A DNA stretch of 23,035 nt from positions 920,438 to 943,472 of the forward strand of contig BFEA01000490.1 in NCBI GenBank assembly GCA_003427395.1. Direction: 5' to 3'. This document shows, piece after piece, positions 8,143 through 17,423 of this stretch. Every line of letters starts with the position of its first letter. Position 1 is the first letter of the stretch. The notes below the pieces were generated by a model. That model did no database searches, had not been told where the DNA came from, and saw nothing but the letters and a program-made list of their open reading frames with translations. The stretch comes from Chara braunii (taxonomy: Eukaryota; Streptophyta; Charophyceae; Charales; Characeae). Made by a program: the position numbers and the translations under genes.

Positions 8143-8482
8143 GGTCCACCATAGCCATGACCTCGTCCTTCTTCCTCTTCAGTCTGGCCGAGGGTATGAC
8201 GGACTACTAAGGGTCTGGCCTTGATGTGCAAAAGACAACGCAAAGCAGCTATGTCCGCTGCTGTTCAGATCGCCATGCCTGACTTTGCCTTGAAGCCTTC
8301 TTGGTGCGGCGCAACCCCCACTGGGACCTTCCAGATGGAGCGCCTAACAGGATGAAGATGGCGTCCACCGTAGCCAGGTAAGTACCTCGCCACTCTCCTC
8401 CCTAGTCCCCTTCTTCCTCCTCCTACCAGTAGAGTTCCACCATAGCCAACGTGGAAGCTCCCAGCCTTCTTCCTCCTCCCAG
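8143..8482 (+). repeat. Three diverged copies of a GTCCACCATAGCCA...CCTTCTTCCTC sequence
   Basis: The motif (G)TCCACC(A/G)TAGCCA followed within 20-50 bases by CCTTCTTCCTC occurs at 8143-8184, 8362-8429 and, as TTCCACC, at 8434-8482. Spacing is uneven. The sequence is C/T-rich and shows no sustained open frame. It may be decayed minisatellite DNA or remnants of short duplicated exons. Confidence 0.5.
8375..8383 (+). promoter_or_regulatory. Perfect 5' splice-site consensus CAG|GTAAGT
   Basis: The nine bases match the eukaryotic donor consensus exactly, with the junction between 8377 and 8378. An ATG at 8352 opens a short frame (MKMASTVA) running into the site. A second strong donor, AG|GTAAGT, lies at 8921-8928. 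No matching exon chain was recognised, so a host gene here is only a possibility. Confidence 0.25.
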
Positions 8483-11400
8483 TGCTGGACTGCCCAACGC
8501 ACTTCCTTCCACCGGGGCTCCGAATGCTAGCGCTCGCTCAAGCAGCATGATGCCCAAACTTGCATACCGCAAATGAGGTAGAGCCCACCGCTCTACCTGA
8601 AGATAATAGTGGCCTAACTGCCTCTTGAGTGGTGACTTCCAGGTCGCGCGGCCTCCGAAACATCATTGCAGGCTTTGATATTGTCGACAGAGGCCCTAGA
8701 CTCAAGCTACTTGGACTGGTACCCGCCTAGTCCTAGCCTACCAGCTACTTGGCCTCTAAAAACGCCAACTTTTTGTCTTCTTTTGCTCAGCCTCCAGTCC
8801 CCGACACATCTACCGCTACCTGAGTGGTACTAGCCTACCTTCCCTGCTGCTCTAAGTGTCGCAGGCCTACTACCGCTACTTGAGGGTTTTCCCCACTGCA
8901 ACCCTCAAAGTTATGGTCAGAGGTAAGTATCGGCCCCCTTGGGCCTTCTGAACAAAAAAATGCCCGCCACACACTCAGACCGACAAGCACTCAAGCAGGT
9001 GCACAAACCAGCAAGCATGCACACACACACAGACTTAGAAAACTCAGCAGAACGTGGGAATCTCGACAAGGCATTCATTCCAGCAGCAAAACTCAAAACT
9101 CAACAGTGTTCTGAGTCTGTGTTTTGGCAGGCCATTACACCCTCCTCTTCTTTCTCTCGTCATCATACTTCTTCGTTTTCTTTGCAACTAAGCGCATTGC
9201 TTTTGCTCTCTCGCAATGCATTTGCCAACCCTGCTGGAGTAGTGGCTAGATCGCGGTGGTGATCAGCTGGTAAAAAATTCATGAGGAGTCGGCTGCAACT
9301 TTGAGTGATCGCACGTCGGATTGCTGCAGCTTCGAAATGCAGGATCACGGTCGGATCAGCGTAGTAGTTGAGTGGATGGTGTGACAATCGTTGAGGTTAG
9401 CACTGGGTACGTGGCGACTGGGATCGTCAGTGCTCGAGTGAGGTGAGAAGTGGTTTATGATTGGTTGGTTGGCCTGGGGAAATAGCTCGAGAGAGGAAGG
9501 TTCCGCTTCTTCTTCTTCCTCTTTGTCATCTTATATTTTAAAAGTTGCATGGCAAGGCACCAATTTCCATCTTCAATCGAGTGATTGTACATTCTCTCTC
9601 TCTCTCTCTCTCTCTTTCTCTATCTCATTGTATGCATGAGTGAACAGTAATTGTTTGCTCACAAATGCTTACATGTGATTCTGTCATAAAATAGCATGGA
9701 TGTACGTCGTTCTTTGCCTTCCCTTCTCGCTTTTAGAGAGCATCAAGCATAAATCTTTGAAAGTGAGGACACAGACGAAGTGACGAAGACAGATGATTCT
9801 TTTCGAGTATTTATTGGTCTTCGCTAACAGGTTATTATGTCCCTTCCCTGCTGCTCATATGTATGGATGGTGAATGAATAAGTGTGCTCTTGTTTTTAAT
9901 TTTTAGTACATACAATAGGATACGTTTGTGAATAATCTTTCTGGCTTTCATCACGAGGCCGCGCATCCCTCCCTTTGCTATTTCCCGCTAGTCGGAACAA
10001 TAACGATGAGGTGATTAGTTGTGCCTCCGCTGGTTAAACAAACGGGTGCTCCAGTCACCTTGTGCTTCTTTGCCTCTTCTTCCTTCCTCCTTTTTGATGA
10101 ATCAGTGCCTCTCGTCTGGGTGGAAGTGTGACCTGTCTGTGAGCGTGATTAACGCACGCTCGTGATCAAAGGGTTTTGGAATGGGCACTCCCTTAAAGCT
10201 TCTCAACTAGTGAATATCTTTCAATTGCTCTTCTTATCGCTTTGAGCGGACGCTGCCCTCCCGAATATTAACCATCGGGAGGCATGAATGAGATTTCCTC
10301 CTCTTCAGTGTTTTTTTTATTGTCCTCCGCCACCCCCCCCCCCTGTGACGACCGACAACTGTCTTATGAAATGTTTAGTTTAGATTGTTGGTGAACGACA
10401 GGACGAACTAGCTGCTCTATTCCTTTTCCCTTCACACTTGCGCTTGCATGATCGGCCCTGGTCGCCAACCCTCTGGAAACGCAACTCTGAGTCTCTCATT
10501 CACGCGACAACTTGTTGTCTCTTTTTGAAGGACGGGGACTGCTCCCTCAAGAACTTCCTAAACTCGTTCGTTAGCTTCCTAGGTAATCCTCCCCTCAAGG
10601 ACCATCGAGCATGAACATCACTTCATATTGCCTGATTTCCTTTGTGTGGGCGATTCTAGGATTGATGGGTTTGATCTACTTGTTTTGAAACGGTGAATGT
10701 GTGTGATTTGTGATTGTCGATGCCATTTTCTATCCATATTCCATTCAACAAATTGATTGTTATTCGGTGGCCGACTATTGCTCTCCATTGGCCTCGTACT
10801 TTGTGCACCGACTGTCGCCGTACGAAAAGGCTCAGAGCCCAGGGGTTGAACTGCCACGTGGAGGAAAGGAATTCGCAGAGAGAGCAGTGAGGCTGAGTCC
10901 GTCATCGAACTCTTGTCCAAAGTCGGGATCCGACGTGTGGCCCCGCGCCATTTCGGCCAACAAAAAACGCCACGTTTCTCGCGAACAAGTTCAAAGGTAT
11001 TTCTTGGATTAAGTAGTTATTGATTCGGTGTTTTGTTGTCCTCTCCCACCTTGCTTGTTACTCCATATCTGAAACCGCCCAGGAGATTCCAGTTCCGTCC
11101 TAGAACTCCACACTCAATTTTCCAAAAATCAACCCACATTGCCGCTTTCCAGGGCCTTTTCCGCACTTTAGTCACTCCAACGGGAAAGTAGTGTAGGGTG
11201 TGAGGTTAGAGTGTCACAAGTCTGACAGCTAGGTGGCCCAATGCACAAACCTTTGACGTTTTCCCACGTTATGGCCTGACCCCTGACAGCATTAATTGCT
11301 TCCTTCCAAAGAATCTTATGTCAGTTACGGCCACACTTTGGAGCAAACCCCTTCCCTTATCCTTACTTCGCCTTTAAGAAACACAGTGGCACTGGAAAAC

Positions 11401-11529
11401 AAATCTGAATAACCCCCCTCAGTCTACTACTGCAAACTGCCAGAGATCACTCTAAGGCATATAGCAGAACTCAGCCTGATCCCCCTTGATCCTCTGTAGC
11501 TGCTTCCCTCCCTTTGACGTTGTTTGAGG
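8483..11529. other. No recognisable gene; small hairpins and one (CT)n tract
   Basis: About 3 kb of apparently single-copy sequence. It contains a CT run at about 9593-9620, a C run at about 10330-10342, and two short perfect hairpins: GAGCGTG/CACGCTC near 10141-10161 and CCTCCCGA/TCGGGAGG at 10257-10264 and 10275-10282. Open frames of about 100 codons (8939-9262, 10618-10920, 10710-11012) have no recognised domain and overlap on opposite strands. If a host gene exists in the window, its exons most likely lie here, but I cannot identify one by eye. Confidence 0.5.
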
Positions 11530-11583
11530 TGATGTTTGTGCTCTTTCGCAAACAATGCCTTGAGCTACTTAGCCATACCCCTC
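11530..11583 (-). pseudogene. Degenerate tRNA-Ser(GCT)-like 5' half
   Basis: On the minus strand the sequence GGGGTATGGCTAAGTAGCTC continues with AAGGCATTGTTTGCGAAAGAG. This resembles the 5' half of a class II mitochondrial-type tRNA-Ser: T-G after the acceptor strand, a GCT/GGC D-stem, and an anticodon region of the form TTTGC-AAA. The anticodon would be GCG here against the expected GCT, and no convincing variable arm or T-arm follows, so this copy is broken. It starts immediately after the 3' end of the Asp-like tRNA. Confidence 0.5.
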
Positions 11584-11660
11584 GTGGAAAATGGGATTTG
11601 AACCCATGACTTCTGCCGTGACAGACCAGCACTCTAACCAGCTAAAAGCTACTTTTCCAT
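11584..11660 (-). pseudogene. tRNA-Asp(GTC)-like sequence, degenerate
   Basis: The minus strand folds as a near-cloverleaf. A 3' acceptor strand TTTCCA pairs with TGGAAA. The T-arm is perfect (ATGGG-TTCAAAT-CCCAT). The anticodon loop is CTGTCAC with anticodon GTC (plus-strand bases 11620-11622), on a stem with one mismatch. The D-arm is GCTT...GAGT with loop residues AGCTGGTTA, and one or two extra bases sit near the D-stem. The irregular D region and the A-C mismatch at the acceptor end suggest a decaying copy. The internal A-box-like and B-box-like (GGTTCAAATCC) sequences are simply those of the tRNA. It lies about 10 bases downstream of the Val-like copy. Confidence 0.65.
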
Positions 11661-11669
11661 CCCTGGACC

Positions 11670-11741
11670 CGGCAATGACGGACTAGAACCACCAGGTCTC
11701 ACAGTGTAAACGAGGCACTCTATGAACTGAGTTGATTACCC
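11670..11741 (-). pseudogene. tRNA-Val(TAC)-like sequence, degenerate
   Basis: On the minus strand a GGTAAT acceptor strand pairs with ATTGCC (one G-T pair). The D-stem ACTC/GAGT is perfect, and the anticodon loop TTTACAC gives TAC (plus-strand bases 11706-11708). The T-stem GGTGG/CCGTC pairs with one G-T and one T-G around loop TTCTAGT. The anticodon stem has a T-T mismatch and a C-A pair. The stretch CCTCGTTTACAC matches organellar (plastid and mitochondrial) tRNA-Val(UAC) as I know it. It precedes the Asp-like and Ser-like copies on the same strand. Confidence 0.65.
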
Positions 11742-12050
11742 AAATGCAATATAATTACCAATCTGAAGCACCCTTCTCCCATTCATAAACAAAACCAAGC
11801 CACCAGTTACATCAATAAAAAGACCATCATAGACCAAAAACCACCTTCCCCCCCCCTTATTCTCGTCGAGAACATTTCTTACTTCTCTTTGGAAGGGGTT
11901 TGCCCCTGCCGCACCTTTGCTTCTTTGGCTGGCGCTTGCTTGCTCTCGTAAAACGGATTGACCCCAACCTCCCCAAACAATGCTACTTCCCTTAAACCAC
12001 GAGTACACCCGGGCCTGTTCTACTAAACTTCTCCGCCCTCTGTGCGCCAA
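11736..12050 (-). CDS. Unrecognised ORF abutting the tRNA-Val-like sequence
   Basis: This 104-codon minus-strand frame ends with TAA at 11736-11738, overlapping the first bases of the tRNA-Val-like sequence. Its last ~45 codons are AT-richer than the rest and read as a hydrophobic, protein-like stretch (FLVYDGLFIDVTGGLVLFM). If the tRNA trio is mitochondrial DNA, this tail may be the end of a mitochondrial gene running into trnV, but I do not recognise the protein. The N-terminal half looks non-coding. The nearby GGGGGGGGG run (minus strand, about 11850) could hide an indel. Confidence 0.3.
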   Translation of the reverse strand: MAHRGRRSLVEQARVYSWFKGSSIVWGGWGQSVLREQASASQRSKGAAGANPFQREVRNVLDENKGGGRWFLVYDGLFIDVTGGLVLFMNGRRVLQIGNYIAFG

Positions 12051-12225
12051 GTTTTGCCGAGCCTGGAGGAGTCAGGAACCGCAGAGGAAATTCGTCGGTT
12101 CGCACCACCCTCCCCGCTGGCACCGCCCTCTGTGCTGTATCTGCTGGCACCAGTTGGAGCAAAAGGCAGTGTTTGTTTTCTCGCTGTCACTCGTGTGCCA
12201 CCCCAGGTGTGGCCGGAATTTTGGA

Positions 12226-12253
12226 AATTGCTAGTGTGAGAATGCCCCGAAAT
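12226..12253 (+). repeat. Left half of the repeat unit interrupted by LINE-A
   Basis: The bases before LINE-A (TGGAAATTGCTAGTGTGAGA, then ATGCCCCGAAAT) match the repeat units found downstream of it, for example TGCTAGTGTGAGAATG at 18141. The unit is cut exactly where the target-site duplication ends. Its continuation resumes at 17424 on the far side of the element. Confidence 0.8.
12240..12253 (+). repeat. Target-site duplication of LINE-A, left copy
   Basis: GAATGCCCCGAAAT is repeated exactly at 17426-17439, directly after the poly(A) tail. Fourteen identical bases on both sides of a poly(A)-ended element are the hallmark of target-primed reverse transcription. Confidence 0.9.
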
Positions 12254-12275
12254 CCATTCCATTGTAGGCATTTAC

Positions 12276-13496
12276 GGTAAAAACCAAGCGTGGAAGCGCA
12301 CACTACAGACGGTCGACATAGACCTTCGCTCCATCAATGTCAACGGGCTCACCGCTCCAAATCAAGAGAAGGCACAGGCCCTATGGGATTTGCTAGGAGG
12401 CGTGGGAGGAAGGGTATGGCCAGATGTTATCTGTGTCCAAGAGACACACTTAACGGATACCCCGGCTCACCATCGGGCCCACAAACTGGTTTGGCCCCAT
12501 CAAGCTGTTCAAGCCTTCTCCCCTGATCCTGGACGAGCCGGGGTGGCGATATGGATCCCGCCGGATTCCCGATTTGAGGTGATCAGATGGGAACAGGATG
12601 AGGAGGAAGGTAGGTGGGTGTCGGTCTTGGGGATGCTGGAACTTGAAGTGGTGAGTATTTTTTGCCTTTACGCCCCGAACACAACGCAAGAACATCAAAC
12701 CTTTTTTGACAAGATCAGGGATAAGGTCCAGCAGGATATACAACTGGATATCCCGCTAATTCTAGCGGGCGACTTCAACGCCGCACCGGACAGATGGTTA
12801 GACCGATGGAGAATCCCTCCCTCTACTGCAAACTCGGTAGAGAGCGATGAACATATATTGGAGGACCTATGTTCATCACTTTCTCTTTTTGATTCTTTCA
12901 GACGCTTCTTTCCCACTGAACGACGGTTCACTTGCATCAAACACAATGACCCCTCCAGGCCATCACGCTCTAGAATCGATTTGATTCTCTTATCTCTCAC
13001 CATAGAAGGAGCACTCACCTTTCGAAAACGTCCTGACCAGGGGTGGGGCTACTATAAACTAAATACTTCTATATTACGGCTACACAACTTCCAACAGTAC
13101 CTGCGACAGGCATGGGCCTATTGGAAGGACCTCCGCCCAGAACTTGACTCTCAAGTGACTTGGTTCAACAATGGCCTATTTTTTCTATCAAGGAAATGTA
13201 ATGGATTCTCCAAACAGTTAGCGGCCCAACGTCACCAGCAGAAAATGGAAACCATGAACCACCTTGTTGATCTTGAACAGCAAGGGCTTTCGTATGGACC
13301 AGACCTCCCTGAAAGTTGGGAAAGATTGACACAAATACAATCCTTGAAACACCAACTCTTAAGACATGCCCAATACCGATGGCCGATGGCAAGGTGCACG
13401 AATCCGGGGGAAACAATCCAAAAACAATTCAAAAGGAACAATGGGCAAAGATTTCTTCAGACTAGCACAAACAAGGACAAAGCGCTCGACGATTGA
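12276..13496 (+). pseudogene. LINE-A endonuclease (EEP/APE-like) domain and linker
   Basis: This frame opens before the domain with no start codon. Motifs in order: SINVNGL (12330-12350), with the catalytic Asn; CVQETH, with the metal-binding Glu at 12441; a YAPN strand; AGDFNAAP (GDFN from 12768), with catalytic Asp and Asn; and SRIDLILLS. In L1-type endonucleases an S-D-H motif with the catalytic His should follow SRID by about 20-25 residues. Here the frame passes directly to LTFRKRP...WGYYKLNTSIL, the segment that normally comes after S-D-H, so that motif appears to be missing by an in-frame deletion. The linker to the RT leaves this frame near 13395. In an active element the enzyme nicks target DNA to prime reverse transcription. 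Confidence 0.88.
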
Positions 13497-13866
13497 AGCG
13501 CTACATGACCCAGAAGCAAACCAGGCCCAGCCGGCAATAACAACAGCCCGGTGCGTCAAAATCACACGAGATTTTTTCAAAGATCTGTTTGCATCACATA
13601 TCCCGCAAATGGAGGAAGGAGCGCGCCATCAGATGATAGAAGAATTCCTCTCCCCCCTGGACGGGTCCCTGTCGGAGAACCAAAAGGAAAAACTCGAAGC
13701 ATCGCTTGTCAAGGACGAAATCTGGACAGCACTCATGCAAATGAAAGAAGACAAATCACCAGGTCTGGATGGACTCCCCAAGGAATTCTGGGAAACCATG
13801 TGGGACACAATGAACCAGGACCTGATGGACTATTATACGGAAGTATGGTCAAAAGGCGGGATGGGA
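13396..13866 (+). pseudogene. LINE-A pre-RT linker and RT N-terminal motif
   Basis: This segment continues the protein in a second frame (frame open 13366-13920). After a basic stretch (GKDFFRLAQTRTKRS), the sequence KSPGLDGLPKEFWE (from about 13756) is the LINE RT motif that precedes the fingers domain, normally K-(S/A)-P-G-x-D-G-x-P-x-E-F. About 35 codons later the sense reading leaves the frame near 13865, because the next expected motif, ISLLYKKG...YRPITLL, is in a different frame. Confidence 0.85.
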
Positions 13867-14105
13867 GAGATGGTGGGACAGGGATCTTATCACTACTATA
13901 CAAAAAAGGCAATAAGATGAACATCCATGACTACAGGCCCATCACCCTCCTCACAGTGCCATACAAAATGTTAGCCAAAGCACTAGCAAACAGGATGATT
14001 CCGGTACTGGAGGACGTAATACACTCTGCCAAGACCGGTTTTATGCGTAGTCGAAACATCCAAGAGAACATCCTGCTGGTCCACGAGGTCTTACATCGCA
14101 TCAAA
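13866..14105 (+). pseudogene. LINE-A RT fingers segment
   Basis: In a third phase (frame open to 14126) the sequence reads GILSLLYKKG, then DYRPITLLTVPYK and AKTGFMRSRNIQENILLVHE. These correspond to LINE RT motifs 1 to 2a: a K-x-G-(D/N) turn, Y-R-P-I-(S/T)-L-L, and Q/T-(A/K)-x-F-x-x-(G/S)-R-x-I. The reading shifts again at about 14100 just before catalytic motif A. Its neighbours on both sides belong to the same RT domain. Confidence 0.87.
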
Positions 14106-15898
14106 ATGCAGCATTGGTCTTCATAGACTTTGAAAAAGCATACGACCACGTTGACTGGCTCTTCCTAGATAAATGTTTACAAAAAATGAATTTTGGGCCG
14201 GTATTTAGAAGGTGGGTACGGATTTTGCACACAAATGCCACTACTACGATCCAAATAAATGGAACCCTGCCCCCCCCGATAAAACTTGAACGGTCGGTCC
14301 GCCAGGGTGATCCCATCGCCCCCTTCCTTTTTTTAGTCATCATGGAAGCCCTTGCGGCCAACTTGCGAAAAAACAAGGACATCTCTAGAATAAAAATAGC
14401 GCACATACCAGAAGAGGCAGTCCCGATCTGCTCCTTATTCGCAGACGATCTCACTATCATGGCAGAAGCCACCTCCTCCAACATGGAAGAGATCCAGAGT
14501 CTGATGGAAAGGTTTTCCCAAGTCTCCGACATGAAAGTCAACTGGGGAAGCAATTCACAAGGATGGTGGATTCACTACCAAGGAGGACGGCCACCAGAAA
14601 CCCCCCGCATTTCATGGCAGCCTTTGGAAGCCCCTCTTAGAGTCTTGGGAGTCTCCATGACAGCGATAGGTCGCCCCCCTACGAATGACGAATGGATCAG
14701 CGCCCCGGCCCTGGCCAAATTGGCTAAGTGGCGGAACAAAACCACCTCGCTTTTTGGCAGGTCACTGGTAATAAACAATGTAGTGCTAGCAACAACCTGG
14801 TACAAATCATTGCTATGGCCCTTAAGCAAGCAGGCGCTCCAATCCTTGAAAGCAAAACTGGCAGCTTACTTATGGAGGGGGGATGACGAGCGGACACACG
14901 TGATTAGTAGAGTAGCATGGGATTCCATCATTCAGCCCAAATCCGTAGGAGGCTTGGGGATTATAGACCCGACTATACAAGCACAAGCCATGCGGCTTCA
15001 ATGGCTTAAAAAACTCATTCTCACCTTAGACAGTCCGTGGAAAATCTTGGCCCTGGAACAACTGGCCAGACTGGCCCCAACTGCCCCCCCCCGATGTGCA
15101 CCCTTTGACCTGGTTAGATACTCGACCATACCACGCAAATGGCATACGGGAGAAGGACACGAGGAAGACGCTATGGACCAGTTCTGGCCCACCTTACTCA
15201 AGACCTGGCGGAAGCTCCCCCTTCCTGATAAGCAACCTCCAGAAAGATGGGAAGAAATCTACCATCAACCCCTCTTCGGGAATCGCTGGTTGGTAGACAG
15301 ACACGGGCGGGTAAAGTGCAGCTCGGCATCCCCCTGGAAAGGATCGGTTAAGAATGGGGTAACCCGGATAGGGGACCTATGGGATGCAGACCAAAGGAAA
15401 TGGAGAACAGGGGAAGAGCTGCGTAGCCGTCTAAAATACTGCCGCTTCAGGGAGGCAAACCTGGAGAAGCTACTGGACACTGTCCCCTTGGCATGGTACA
15501 GAACCCTTAGAAAAGGCCCGAAGTTTAGAGAGGGGGACTGGGTGGCCACTAGAGGGGAGACAGGGTGCATAGGATTGATCCACACAGTCAGAAGCCAAGA
15601 TGTACTAATAGAGTGGTACGCAGTTAATAAGATGGGGGCACTTCAGGGGAGTCACGATCCTTTCGAATGGAAGGAAAAATCTGCCATCTTCAGGGTCCGG
15701 GTATTGGGGGAAGGAAAGGAGGTGATGGCCTTTCAGCCAAACACTGGAATCCAACACCTAGCCCTGGATCCACTGGAGTGGAGGTGGACCTCAGCCACAC
15801 TTAAAACAACCCCCCCCCGCCACACACGCCATATCCACTTACACAAGCTCTCAGTCAAATCCACTTATAGGCTGCTAAGGCCCAAACGCCCGCGCTGA
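14106..15898 (+). pseudogene. LINE-A RT catalytic core and long C-terminal region
   Basis: Largest frame of the element (594 codons from an internal ATG at 14114). Motif A is FIDFEKAYDHVDW, with the catalytic Asp codon at 14126. Motif B is SVRQGDPIAPFLF (residues 61-73). Motif C is FADD (residues 109-112, from 14438) with both catalytic aspartates, and LGV near residue 178 fits motif D/E. The thumb and connection part contains GGLGI near 14950, a stretch common in plant L1-like elements. Residues about 470-545 (15518-15750) form a compact domain beginning REGDWVATRGETGCIGLIHT, with IEWY further on. It resembles an SH3-like barrel and is unusual at this position. The frame ends at a TGA near 15896, and sense continues one phase over. 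All visible RT catalytic residues are intact, so decay is by frameshift. Confidence 0.92.
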
Positions 15899-16755
15899 GA
15901 GAGACAATAATTGATCGATGGGCCAAACATCTCAATGTAGAGAGGAGTATGCTCACACCGATACGGTGGTTTCAGGAGGGCGGAACCAAGACAGCCAAGA
16001 TCTCTTCCCTACAATGGCAGATCACACATCGCTGTTTACCCACTATGGACTGGCTAGTAGATCACACAAATCTTGAGCAGAAAGGTCTGGCGACACCCTG
16101 GTGCCCACGATGCCTAGGAGCCTTCCCCGCACGGAAAAGGCCTGAAACTATAGAACACATTTTTATGCAGTGCCCTACAGCACAGCTCTTGTGGCGCTGG
16201 TGGGACAGAATATGGAGAAAGATGATACCGGACCCTGTATGGCCATGGTCCTGGAGGGCCATCTTGACGGGTCATTGGCCACAGGTGCAGCAAGAACCAC
16301 CCTTCGTACAAAAAATGTATAGATTGGGATGCAGGGCGGTATTGTGGGGACTTTGGTGGCAACACTGCCTGATGGTACTCGAGGGAGTGCAAGTGGAAGG
16401 AACAGAAACAACGGACCAAATCCGGCAACAGGTTCAAATGGAGGCAACAAGGAAATGGCAGGAGGTGAAAAACAAGCTGGATCTCCTACAAAGCACGGAG
16501 GATATAGAGAAATCCATCACTGCATTTTGCTCCAATTGGCTAGGAGGCGTTAGAGGAGGCTGGATAGCTACAGTGGAATGGTCCGGCAGCAGAAAGGAAG
16601 GGACACAACAGCAGGAGAGGGTGGAATCACGAGGTTATCGACTGCAATTCAACGACTGGACAACGATAGAGACCTCCTTCCTCCTTCGCCCGCCGACGGA
16701 TTTTCCTGATCCCTTCCCCCCACACCCACTCGCACTTGCGGAGATTCCTGGTTGA
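15875..16755 (+). pseudogene. LINE-A C-terminal zf-RVT-like finger and tail
   Basis: The frame joins the preceding one by a shift at about 15870-15895 (in this phase it reads ARALRETIIDRWAKHLNVER into the first Met at 15949). Counting from that Met, Cys52, Cys55, His70 and Cys75 form C-x2-C-x14-H-x4-C within TPWCPRC...ETIEHIFMQCP, the zinc-binding region found at the end of many plant L1-like elements. Next come Trp-rich stretches (RWWDRIWRK, WPWSWRAIL), a possible coiled coil (RQQVQMEATRKWQEVKNKL, about residues 160-185), and a conserved tail (YRLQFNDWT, DFPDPFPPHPLAL). It ends with TGA before the 3' UTR. LINE-B keeps the same tail. Confidence 0.9.
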
Positions 16756-17377
16756 CCTGACCCCCCCCGCTCTTGAGCGTGCACATTACCCTCTGCATCA
16801 AACCTTTGCATTATCCTCTGTTTCATCAGTCCTTGGGAGTATGCACTAGTGGCCCCGCTTTCTGGTGCCCCTCTGGGAAGCAAGGGCCAAGAGATTTGCT
16901 TTGTGGATGATATGTGCTTCCTTTTGCAAATGCATAAGTGGGTAGGCAGGGTACTTTTGCTGAGACTTGTTTTGGACAACTGCTGGCAGGACGCTTTCAT
17001 TTCCTTTCCGAGAGTCATCTTCGAACACCTGCTCTGGCAGACTTTTTACTTAGCTTTCTGAGATGTTATGGAAAGACAAAAAAGGGGAAGGGTGGTGGAA
17101 CTAGGGTGCAATAGTAGGTATCTGGCGCCGGCTCCCGGGTGAAGAGGTTCCCCCCTTCCTTACCTCCTGCGCAGTCAATCCCCTGGATGCCAGGGTAACC
17201 AATGCTGGCAGGAATCCATCACGATGGCCCTTTCCGAACATGCTCCCATCTCAAATCTGTTCATGGGACGCTGGACCCGTTTTCCAGCAGGTGACGCTCC
17301 CCACCAATAGATGGAGCCTCTCCCCGGGTGGTAGCGGTGTCTGCTCTTATCAGCACCACTAACACGGGGCGGGGTGT

Positions 17378-17382
<5 letters not shown>
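16756..17382 (+). other. LINE-A 3' untranslated region
   Basis: About 630 bases lie between the stop codon and the poly(A). The region 17170-17280 aligns with the LINE-B 3' UTR on the minus strand at about 6254-6350 (shared AATCCCC, CAATGCTGG, GGAAT). It ends with the conserved stem-loop block and the sequence GTGTCTGCTCTTATCAGCAC. The open frames seen on both strands are not genes. Confidence 0.85.
17265..17320 (+). other. LINE 3'-UTR stem-loop block (LINE-A copy)
   Basis: GCTGGA (17270-17275) pairs with TCCAGC (17283-17288) around the loop CCCGTTT. It is followed by CAGCAGGTGACGCTCC and CACCAATAGATGGAGCC. The same block recurs at 6202-6254 (minus), 19856-19896 (minus, without its left arm) and 20462-20485 (plus, stem only). 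Location near the 3' end plus conservation fits a reverse-transcriptase recognition hairpin, which is inference. Confidence 0.7.

Positions 17383-17423
<41 letters not shown>
17383..17423 (+). repeat. LINE-A poly(A) tail
   Basis: A run of 41 A follows GGGGTGTGTTTT and directly precedes the right target-site duplication after GG. The perfect tail suggests either a fairly recent insertion or assembler collapse of a longer tract. Confidence 0.95.

Noticed and set aside
8143-8482. Tandem exons of a repeat protein
   Set aside because: The three copies are in different phases and interrupted by stops. Only the nucleotide motif is shared.
10618-11012. Two ~100-codon frames on opposite strands
   Set aside because: They overlap each other and neither shows a domain, a conserved start or repeat-family similarity visible by eye.
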